A stretch of DNA of 23,930 nucleotides from Pigoraptor vietnamica (taxonomy: Eukaryota > Opisthokonta > Filasterea): assembly GCA_943704525.1 (NCBI GenBank), contig CALSCQ010002434.1, forward strand, positions 1 through 23,930, in the 5' to 3' direction. The translations under genes were made by a program, and so were the position numbers. The notes beneath the pieces are model-generated. The model was not told the origin of the DNA. It searched no databases and was given only the letters and a program-made list of their open reading frames with translations. The number at the start of each line of letters is the position of its first letter. Positions within the stretch are counted from its first letter, which is position 1. This document shows positions 1-7,845 of this stretch, in pieces.

Positions 1-4
1 CCCA

Positions 5-78
<74 letters not shown>
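1..78. repeat. (CA)n microsatellite at the window edge
   Basis: An almost pure CA/TG dinucleotide run of about 39 units opens the window. It lies just beyond the last recognisable exon of BBS9 on the minus strand, so it probably sits in a BBS9 intron. Its position at the very end suggests that the assembly stopped here. Confidence 0.97.
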
Positions 79-79
<1 letters not shown>

Positions 80-111
80 CAAGCAAGAACGTGGCAGCGC
101 GCGACTCCCAC

Positions 112-1590
112 CGTTCGTGGCGGACGCGCCGACAGGGTACGCCACCATGCAGCTGGGGTTGTAGTCCAGCCGTCGCGACATGCGCACCGATCCCGTTGGC
201 TTGAGACAGAAGAGATTTCGCTCCCCAAGCACAATCAAATCGAGCTGTGACGACGACTGCGCCGGGCTGAAGCGCGCAACGACAATCGCTACCACGTCTT
301 CGCCGATGTTGAGCGACCAGTCCGGCTGTAGCAAGCGCGAGCTGCCGTCGCCCTCTTGCGCGGAGGCCGCAATGTTCGCAAACCTGCGTGGAATCGCGGC
401 CAGAAGTAGAGTTAACGTGAGGGTTTGTCGAGAGGGAAATCCTAACGGGTGCGAATGCAAGGTGTAGTCATTGCAGCGCGACAGCGGCACAAGCCACACA
501 CAGAGACAACGAATATCAGTACAACGAAGGAAGGCACAGCAGCACATAGGACGACGTGCCAGGTGCCGCAGTCGATCCCACTCGCCTGAAGGACTGAATG
601 TGACGCGATGCCGACCACGTGACAAACGAGTCGGTGCGCGCGACGTAGCAGAGGGGCCCCGGCAGAAGGGCGCCGGGCAGCGAACACGAAAACTGGAACG
701 ACTCCCTCTCATAGAAGAACAGGACGCCGTCGAGCGACTGCACGCACACGCAGTCACGCGTGCGCGACCCGCCAAACGGACCGTACGCGAAGTTGGCGGC
801 GCTTCTCACGAGGATGTGCTCGTACAAGAGGCGGATGCCGAGCTGGCCGTCCCCGTCACGTGACACAGAGTACACGGCGAGCCGCCGCGGGTGGAGGACG
901 GCGAGGGCATTGTCCGACGAATTGGGCGCAAAACGGCCGAGGGCAATCTGGAGAACGGGGTCGTCGAGCGAGACCTCGCAGAGGAGATGGTCGGGGCGGT
1001 ATGCGCGTTCGGCGGGGCGGTACACGCGCAGCACACCCTGCAGCATACCACGAGTGAGTGCGCCATACAGTGCGAAAGGCTTTGAGCGTTGACGACGGAG
1101 TATTGGTAGAAACAGAAGGCGTTGTAGGGCGTGTTTTGTGTGTGTGTGTGCGGATACAAAAGTGCTCAAGGGCCACAACCGGCCATAGGTGTGGAATTGT
1201 CGTGCCGTGTGTGCGCCAAGCCAAGCTGGCGGCGTTCGCGCGAGTGGCAGCAACGCTGACAGGCGTATTATGAGAGTGCGCAAGGCGTGCGCGAGTGGCA
1301 GCAACGCGGACAGGCGTACTTGAGTGTGCGTGGCGTGCGCGAGTGGCAGCAATGCTGACAGGCGTACGTTGAGAGTGTGTGTGGCGTGCGCGAGTGGCAG
1401 CGACGCTGACAGGCGTACGATGAGAGTGCGCATCCACCACTTTCAGACGCACCTGGAAGGAGCCGACGACAATCTTGTCGCCGTCGCTGTCGTTGTTGTC
1501 CACGCACCCCACGCACAAACTGCCGATGTCGAAGTCCTCGCCCACGCCAATGGTCGTCCCCCAGAACTCCCGCGCGCTGAAGAGCGACAT
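112..1590 (-). CDS. BBS9: BBS9/PTHB1, BBSome subunit, N-terminal part
   Basis: BBS9 is a core subunit of the BBSome, the coat that moves membrane proteins in and out of cilia. Three minus-strand exons are visible: 1590-1453, 1037-586 and 383 to about 112, giving some 287 residues of a protein usually near 880. The start MSLFSAREFWG and the block ending DKIVVGSFQ match the family N-terminus, followed by YRPAERAYRP, DPVLQIALGRF, LAVYSV, YGPFGGSRTRD, SLDGVLFFYERESF, LPGALLPGPLCY and, in exon 3, DWSLNIGE and LGERNLFCLK. These belong to the N-terminal beta-propeller (PHTB1_N). Intron 1 is phase 0. Intron 2 is phase 2 and needs a GC donor (CAG|GCGAGT at 585). The end of exon 3 is uncertain; a GTGGGA donor at 111 is the best candidate. 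The rest of the gene lies off the window. The 5' end faces the coiled-coil gene at 2024 across 433 bp. Confidence 0.93.
1238..1432. repeat. Four-copy ~50-bp minisatellite in BBS9 intron 1
   Basis: The element CGAGTGGCAGCAACGCTGAC recurs, with small changes, at 1241, 1292, 1340 and 1391, so the periods are 51, 48 and 51 bp. The array lies wholly inside the 415-bp first intron of BBS9. Every period is a multiple of three, and the minus-strand frame continuous with exon 2 stays open through it, reading a repeated V-R-L-S-A-L-L-P-L-A-H. No family match suggests that this is translated; the splice sites on both sides fit BBS9 exactly. Confidence 0.9.
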
Positions 1591-1667
1591 TTGCGCGGGA
1601 TAAAGACAGCATCGAGCCTAATCTAAGTTGCCGCCATTTTTCAGTGCTTGGTGCCATGGATCGACCA

Positions 1668-1675
1668 TGACGTCA
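1668..1675. promoter_or_regulatory. CRE palindrome TGACGTCA (first copy)
   Basis: This is a perfect 8-bp cAMP-response element, 78 bp upstream of the BBS9 start codon. It is the classical target of CREB/ATF-type bZIP factors. The sequence match is exact; binding is inferred. Confidence 0.55.
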
Positions 1676-1692
1676 CTGTCGGGTGATTGGAT

Positions 1693-1700
1693 TGACGTCA
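1693..1700. promoter_or_regulatory. CRE palindrome TGACGTCA (second copy)
   Basis: This second perfect TGACGTCA starts 25 bp after the first, about 2.4 helical turns away, with an ATTGG (CCAAT) box immediately before it. The grouping supports a real promoter element more than either site would alone. Confidence 0.55.
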
Positions 1701-2023
1701 TCACAATGTTACAAACTCTGTTACTGTGTATTTCTATTTTGGGCACGGTTGTCAGGGTGGCCCTCCAGTTTCGCCAACGGCCGTTTGCATCTTTTTTTTT
1801 TAAGCGCAGGCTTGTTCTCCGTTCGCCCCGTTGCTCGCACAGCGCGGGATATTAGCGCGACAGGGGGGCGCACCTTACCAGTGCGTTCGCACTTTCAGCA
1901 TCGCATGGGCCCAGTTTGACATTGCTGGGAAGTGTTCCGTGTTTAGCCACTGTTCGTTCGGCAGTGCGAGCAGCACAGCGGGAGAGCGGGATAGGGAAGG
2001 GGAGGGCTGCTGGAGGGCGCGGC

Positions 2024-3724
2024 ATGGCGGCGTCGGAGGGCGGGGGATTGCTTCCCCCGCCGGTGTACGACCCCAATGCGGTCTACTACGACGAGTCCGG
2101 CCAGCAGGTCACCTACGAGCAGTATGTCGCCGCGTACGACCGGCAACAGCAGGCGCTGAAGAAGGCGCAATTGAGCGGCGGCGCTTTCTCAAAGAGCGGC
2201 ACGGCGCTCAACACGGTCGTTGAGAGCGCGGGGGAAGAGAGCGACTTGGATTCGTCGTTTTCGCCGCGTGGGAAGGCGGCGTCGCTCAGGGCGAACGATG
2301 ATTACGAGACTGTCGAGTCGCTTGTAGAGGAACTCGAGCGATTGAAGGTGGAGAACATGCGGCTGTCCGCGGACAACGACGACCTCCGCGCGCAGGTGGC
2401 GCTGCAGACGACGCTGAAGGCGCTGGACCTGCTCGCGACCGTCAACGACAAGATATCGGAGACGAACAACGAGCTGCAGCGGCAGTACCAGGAGGCGCTG
2501 AAGCTGCAACAACAGCGCGCGCTCAAGGTGCGTTTGGTGGAGTCGGATGTTCTTGCGTGTGGTGAGAGTGTGTGCACACACGTGTTCTGGCGTGCACAAG
2601 CACTCAGCGGCTGCGCATCTGCAAACTCTGTCGAAGTGCGCGTCGTAACATGCCCCTTTCGCCCTTTCATTCGCAGGCAAAGGCGAACGGCGCGCAGGCG
2701 TCGAGTGGCCCTGGGAGTGGCAACGGCAGCACCGGCAAGTCGCCCCGCAACAACGGACGGAACCCGAAGGACATTGCCGAGATCTCGCGGCTGAAGATTG
2801 AGCTGGAGACGCGAGACAAGCAATTGGCGAAGATTCGCAAGCACTTGGACCTCACGCGAAAAGAGAACGGCGTATTGCAGAAAAAGGTGGACGAGTACGG
2901 CACGGCGGGTCAGATCACGTCGCTCGAGAACGAAATTGTGGCGCTCAAAAAGACCATCAAGGGCTACGAGCACGAGCTGCAGGTCGGTGGTACCCTCGAT
3001 GCAAGGCGATAGTGGCACACGCGTGCTCGTTTCGCTTGGAGGGTTTACGTGGGGGGGGGGGGGGGCCATATGTGGACCCCTCTTTTCCAACTCACCCACA
3101 CCGCCAACTGCCTATCCGACGACACTGGTCCGGCCGCAATTCTCACTGGCCATTTTCCGTTCTTTCTCTGCGCAGGTGATGCGCCTCATCCAGCACCAGC
3201 AGGAGAACGCGCTGCTGCAAAGGGAACGAAGGCACGCGGCATCCACGGCGGCGCACAATGACAAGCCGCATGGCGACGACGTCTTTATTCCGGCGAGGGG
3301 TCCGCTGCGACTCACCGCGCAGGTGCGTCGTAGTGCGCGCACGCCTGCACTCCGTTCACAGTGGGGTTGCTAGGGTTCGCGAAGCCATCAATTCCTTTAG
3401 ACTCTACTATTCGCAGCCCCCTGCTCTCTCGTCGTGTGGGATCCACGCATCTCATTGGTACAGGCGCCATTCTGCCTTTGTTTTCTCTTTCGTCCATTGT
3501 AACGCACAGTGCCTGACCGTTACTCTTGCCATGCGCCTCTCCAGACGCGGAAGCCCATGCAGCCGATGGGCCCCATGAAGCCGTCCCAAATGACGGCACT
3601 CCCGTCCATCGTCGCCGCACAGAATGCGCGGGCCGCGGCAGCCGCAGCCGAGAGCCACATTCCGTATGTGAAGACAGGACCGCACGGCGACCACGTCGTA
3701 CCAGAGGGCGCTGGGCCGTGGTGA
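2024..3724 (+). CDS. Unassigned coiled-coil protein
   Basis: The family was not recognised. Four exons (2024-2527, 2677-2982, 3176-3322, 3545-3724) join in phase 0 throughout to give 378 residues. The start is the first in-frame ATG and has a G at -3 and +4. The N-terminus is rich in Tyr, Gln and Pro (PPPVYDPNAVYYDESGQQ). A long coiled coil follows at about residues 95-168 (SLVEELERLKVENMRL, NNELQRQYQEALKLQQQ). A Gly/Ser/Asn-rich linker and a second coiled coil at about 200-290 come next (ISRLKIELETRDKQLAKIRKHL, SLENEIVALKKTIKGYEHEL). The C-terminus is a basic, Met/Ala-rich tail. No membrane segment or signal peptide is visible, so a cytoplasmic or cytoskeletal protein is likely. The shared promoter with BBS9 hints at a ciliary or basal-body role. 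A lebercilin-like protein was considered, but the resemblance is only generic coiled coil. Confidence 0.82.
3051..3065. repeat. Poly-G run (15 G) in an intron
   Basis: Fifteen consecutive G residues lie in the second intron (2983-3175) of the coiled-coil gene. Such runs form G-quadruplexes and are prone to sequencing error, but here the count does not affect any coding frame. Confidence 0.9.
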
Positions 3725-4104
3725 GAAGAGCGCTGCGCTGGCTGCGTGCGTGCGATGCGTGCTGCGTGCGTGGGTGCTGCGTTGCGTTGCGTTGTGTTGC
3801 GTGTGCGTTCGCTAGCCTTTCACTGGCGTAAATTACAAGCCGCCGATGGCGGTCACCTGCACTGACCGGATATGCACACGGGCAATTTATCGCAATAGTA
3901 CGTGCCCCACTAGCTAAAATAGGAACGCATCACGATGACATCGCAACAAGGGCGTGGAAATAGATTACGAAACACGAAACACGCGCAAAAACCAATCGAG
4001 GAGCATCGCCTCCGTTTCTGCGCACAAGCACAGATATTTACACAATCGCGCGCGAGTGGGACAGCCCTATCTTGCCGACAGGGCAACCGAAGCTCACACG
4101 CGTA
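3725..4104. other. Convergent intergenic spacer with GCGTGC-type low complexity
   Basis: Two genes end here facing each other. The first part (3732-3810) is a run of imperfect GCGTGC and GCGTT units. The remainder is ordinary, less GC-rich DNA, presumably the two 3' untranslated regions. No AATAAA hexamer, RNA gene or convincing open frame was found. Confidence 0.7.
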
Positions 4105-7028
4105 TCATCTAAAGAACACAATTATGGACCCGGGGTTGCTGCTCTCGTCAAACGACAGACCCTCTCGCACCAGGTACGAGATCACCGCAGGCCGCAGCCG
4201 CGCACGCCCGCCTGCGCTGTGGCTCCCACGACCCGTCACCACCTCCAGTGTGTCGACGGCTCGCGCGCCGCGTCCACTCGACGATCGCGCTGCCCGCTTT
4301 GCGCCGACAACAAATTCGAGCGTCGCAATGGCCTCCGCCACGACGAGGCCATGCAAGTCGAGCACGCTGAGGGCGGCGGCGTCGGCGGCGTCCAGCATTC
4401 CGAGCGACTCGCCCTGGGACGCGACAAACAGCGACACGGCGACCGCACCGCCGTCTCCCTTTCGCATAAGCAAGGGCCCGGCGAGAGCACGCTCCACCTT
4501 GGCCCGCGCAGCGTGCTCGCGCGCCGTCGCAGAGTAGTGCCCCGCGACCGCACTCTGACCTGCGTGGAAGGCTTCGGCTGCTTTGGCGACGTATTCGGCG
4601 CGCAGGGCGTCGTGGCGAACGGCAGCCGCCGCGTGTGAAGCGCGACTAGCAGCAGGCTCAGAGGCAGCCGTCCCAATGTCCGTTGCGCCGTTTTTCGCCG
4701 CAACGCGCAACGTTCTGGCTGGCACTGTGTTGTCGGCGGCGAGCGCAGACACCGCGGGCGGTCCGAAGTCGTCCGCGAGCAGCTGCACGGCCGTCTCGAT
4801 CGACTCACCGGCGGCCTCGAGAATACCCGCCAGGTCACCCGCGGGCACGGAAGGGTACATGTCACGCAGCCGCGCCAGCTTGATTTTGCCGGCAATCGAC
4901 GGGCCGTTCGCACTTCCGCTTCCGCCGGCACGTGCGCTTGGGACGCCAGCAGTGACGTCAAGCACGCGTTTCGATTTTGAATTGCCACGCCGCTTGCGCC
5001 CACGGCCGCCAGCAGAAGTCTTCTCGTCGTGCGTGTTCGTGCTGGCGTGGGCGGTTTGCATGTCAACAAGGCCGTACTCTTCCGTCAGCACGCGAACGGC
5101 AGCGTCCACGGCAAACGCGGCCGTCTCAAACACAGTCAATAGAATGTCTTCCGGCATCTCCGGAAAGCGGCGCTGGAGAGCAGAAAATCCCTCGTCCTGT
5201 TCGCCGGACGCGGCGAGCCCATTATCGGCCCGTTTGAGCGCATTCCCCTCGCCCACGCCGTCCCCCGCACTGCCCGCCGACAGAATGAACGCCACAGCCG
5301 TGTCAAATTCGCCGCCCGCGTCACGCAATGCCGCGGCGAGCGCGGCGGGTTCTGCGCCGGGAAACATCTCGCGCAGGTTCTTCAGGGCGCACCGATTTTC
5401 CTCGCTGTTCGGCAGATTTGCGGCCCTCAGCACAAACGAATTGTCGAGCGAGTCGTCGACGTCGTCGTCGGTCAGTGCATCTGGGGTCGCGCCCCCATTG
5501 AGCGTCATGTCCGCCACCGCATTCACCACTGCAACCAACGCTTCGTTCGAATTCGCATTTCCGACGGGAAAATCTTCCGACAGAAATTCCGTGACGGCAT
5601 CCAAAGTCGTGTCGAGTGCCGCGAGTGTCTCGATGGCGGCGTGCACGTCGCACTCATTCTCGCTCAGAATGGACGCAATGAGCGCACCGTCGACGCCGGG
5701 AAATGCGAGCACTAGAAAATCGAGCGCATCCGCTGGCACGTCCGAACTGGATGCGCCCACTGGCTCGTCACGTGCCAGACTGCGCTTGTACCCGGGATAT
5801 CGGGCCCACGTGCGCGACCCACGCGCAGCGCTTTGTTCAAACACAACGCGCACTGGCGATATCGGCGCAACGGGATACCGGTCCAGATCGTCGGATTGCA
5901 CGCTGCGTGCGGGCGACGTGGGCACTGGATTCGCAGAGGGCATGGTCGCACGCGGCGATGCGGGGACTTCGTTTGTGTCGCCATGTTCTGAAGACCATGC
6001 AGGGGGCGTCGCTTGCATGTATGGCGCAGGGAATGCAGCCGAGGCGGCGTCGGATTCGGGGGGCGCGTAAGACGTGATATGGGTCGACTGGGGCGCACGC
6101 GATGTTGTGTGGGGCAATTGGGGCACAGCGCCGCCCATGGTCGCGCGCACATCCGAAGACTCGAACGACCAGCCACTTGCACGCAAGGTCACGTGATCGG
6201 AAGGTGGCGCAGCGCCATATTCAAGGGGCTCATGCGCCGCGCGGGTGCTCTCGCTACTAGCTGCTGACCACGCCGTCACGTGACTTGCTGGGCGCGTGCG
6301 GACTTCCGCGTAATCGGACCGAAGAGCCGAGGCAGGGACACCCGTGCGGGAAGTGGGCATGTAGCTCGAGACATACCCGCGCGCCCACGCGGCGTCCGAA
6401 GTGGGTGCATGCGATTCACGCCCCCGTGCGTGGGACCCGTGCCGCCACGGCTCAGATCCGTATCTTCTTGCATTCGCGCCTCTTCCCTTCTCCGGTTTCC
6501 CGCGATTTCCACGGCTCCGTGCAGCGGGACGGAAAGAGTTGAAGGAGGAAGACGCGTCGACTGTCGATGCAGGCGCAAGGGAAGGGCCACTAACGTCGCG
6601 CTCCAAGTCGAAGTCGTCGTCGTCTTCGTCCAGAATGCGACCAAACGGATTGCTCCCATCACTGAAAAACAAAAGAGGCTCGTCCTCAGAGCCGCCGGGA
6701 TGCTTTCCGGCGCCTTCGCGGGCGAATTCCGCGCGTTCTGCAAAATATCTCATGTCAGTAACGCAAGTAGCAGAGCACCTCGTGAGAGTAACGCAAATGT
6801 CTCTCTGTGCTCGCACAGCGTGCACGTGCGTTCGCCCACCTTCGAGGCCCAGCGGGTTTTCCAGCCACCACCCGCGGCAATTGGGGCGCGCAAAAGGCTC
6901 TGCGCGGAAAGGGCATCGCGTAAGTTGCCGCTTGACCAACTCAATGTCCGTTTTCAGTGCGAGCACCCACCGCCCGTTACAAAATCGCCAAACCATCCTC
7001 GGTACGCAGCGCCTTCATCGCGGGCCAT
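4105..7028 (-). CDS. Cue2/N4BP2-like protein: four CUE domains, DUF1771, Smr nuclease
   Basis: The likely role is an endonuclease that cleaves mRNA at collided ribosomes (no-go decay), as shown for yeast Cue2 and animal N4BP2/NONU-1. The final exon (6737-4105) holds a Ser/Ala/Pro-rich disordered half, then four CUE-type ubiquitin-binding modules marked by FP or YP: LAFPGVD near 5700, MFPGAE near 5360, RFPEMP near 5165 and MYPSVP near 4858. A DUF1771-like helix pair (about 4630-4480) precedes the C-terminal Smr domain, with LDLHG (the DxH catalytic pair) and TGRGSHSAGG (catalytic Arg). A 102-bp intron (6839-6738) is clear. A further 71-bp intron (6970-6900) joins in phase to MARDEGAAYRGWFG at 7028, giving about 916 residues. 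The alternative start at 6996 needs no such intron and gives 929. Yeast Cue2 has fewer CUE domains, so four is notable. It shares an upstream region with XRRA1. Confidence 0.9.
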
Positions 7029-7487
7029 TACTGACGGTGCATTTCCAGTCGACTGGACCGCCTGTGCGGGGCGCGCTCTTTGGGGTCGGTCGCCAGCCCC
7101 GCGCCCGTGCGAAGGCTGCGGATGCGCGCGTGCGGCGCGTCGAGTGGACGGCGACGACGGGCCATGCCTGGAGTGCGGGTGCGGCCGCGAATGCCCACGC
7201 CAGTTGGTGCGCTGCGCGGATTGCCCACGGTGCGGGGACTGCGAGTGTGCGTGCCACTCGTGATCGGGGCGTGGCGAGCGGTACGGTGCGTGCGTGTGTT
7301 CGCTGCCATTGTACGGGTCCTCAGTGGCCGCCCCATCGACCCTTCTCCATTCGCCGTCCCCATCGGGCGCATCCGCCTGCGCACTATGCGCGCCTGCAAT
7401 GCGCCCGCGCCGCGAATTCATAACTGGGCTTCGAAAGAGATGCATATGCTGCAGCGACAGAAGAAAAGGATGTTCATGCGTCAACAT

Positions 7488-7507
7488 ATCACGTGATAGC
7501 ACGTGAT
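7488..7507. promoter_or_regulatory. Paired E-boxes (CACGTGA), divergent promoter
   Basis: ATCACGTGAT (7488-7497) is a perfect 10-bp palindrome, followed at once by GCACGTGAT (7499-7507). CACGTG is the core bound by bHLH and bHLH-zip factors. The same extended box recurs at the divergent kinase promoter in this window. Confidence 0.5.
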
Positions 7508-7544
7508 GATCAGCGATTATCCGAAATCTCGCTCAATGGAGTGG

Positions 7545-7558
7545 ACTGCCCTGGCAAC
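7545..7558 (+). promoter_or_regulatory. Candidate RFX X-box upstream of XRRA1
   Basis: ACTGCC-CT-GGCAAC satisfies the X-box consensus RYYNYY N1-3 RRNRAC and matches 11 of 14 positions of the ideal palindrome GTTGCCATGGCAAC. It lies 288 bp before the XRRA1 start codon. RFX factors bind X-boxes in promoters of ciliary genes in animals and choanoflagellates. The match is seen; function is inferred. Confidence 0.5.
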
Positions 7559-7845
7559 CGGGTACTTACTAGAGAGTCTGCTTTCAACCGACGCACACGG
7601 TGAAAGGCCTGAGGGCATCCTCACACACTCGCTGAACTTTGCCGCACTCGCCGCGTTCCCTCTTCTGTTTAACGCTCTTGTGTGCTGTTGCATTACTTCT
7701 TCTTCTGTTGAACTCTCGTGTGTCCTTCTCACCTTCGTGTGCCACGAGCGCTGGTCGAAGTAGGTCTGCTACATGGGACAATAACTGGGCGGTCGAGTCG
7801 ATCCCCGTCGTGGGCTGGGGAGGCGTTCACGCCGTTGCTCAGAAG

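Larger units (their letters stand above)
1591..2023. promoter_or_regulatory. Bidirectional promoter region, BBS9 / coiled-coil gene
   Basis: These 433 bp separate the two divergent start codons. They hold two palindromic TGACGTCA cAMP-response elements (1668-1675 and 1693-1700) with an inverted CCAAT box (ATTGG, 1686-1690) between them. A T-tract lies near 1791-1801. A weak X-box-like match, GTTGTC-AG-GGTGGC, lies at 1748-1761 (9 of 14 positions of the ideal RFX palindrome). No convincing open frame or RNA gene was seen. Confidence 0.6.
7029..7845. promoter_or_regulatory. Bidirectional promoter region, Cue2-like gene / XRRA1
   Basis: This is 817 bp between divergent start codons. It holds two adjacent CACGTGA boxes (7488-7507) and a 14-bp RFX-type X-box (7545-7558). 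The part nearer the Cue2-like gene (7029-7480) is GC-rich. It has long open frames on both strands, including a Cys-rich plus-strand one ending at 7263 and a minus-strand one in frame with the Cue2-like start. None has a plausible start, conserved motif or codon pattern that I trust. Part may be 5' untranslated exon. Confidence 0.55.

Noticed and set aside
516-1433. 305-codon frame beginning inside BBS9 intron 1, taken as one exon
   Set aside because: BBS9 alignment and splice sites at 1452/1038 join exon 1 (ending VGSFQ) to GVLRVYRP perfectly; the repeat part has no counterpart in the family.
1627-1632. GTTGCC next to the BBS9 start as an X-box
   Set aside because: Only one half-site matches; the other half does not fit the RFX consensus.
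2024-3724. Assignment of the coiled-coil gene to the lebercilin (LCA5) family
   Set aside because: The resemblance is limited to generic heptad residues and no diagnostic motif could be matched.
4953-4960. Third TGACGTCA
   Set aside because: It lies in coding sequence of the Cue2-like gene, far from any start, so it is probably chance.
4583-6070. 495-codon plus-strand frame antisense to the CUE/Smr gene
   Set aside because: It is Ser/Ala/Pro-rich low complexity without domains; the minus strand carries four CUE modules and an Smr domain.
6280-7263. Plus-strand open frame with a Cys-rich end, opposite the Cue2-like gene
   Set aside because: Most of it is antisense to the Cue2-like exon with its recognisable domains, and no start or splice site sets apart the Cys-rich end (about 7100-7263) as a gene.
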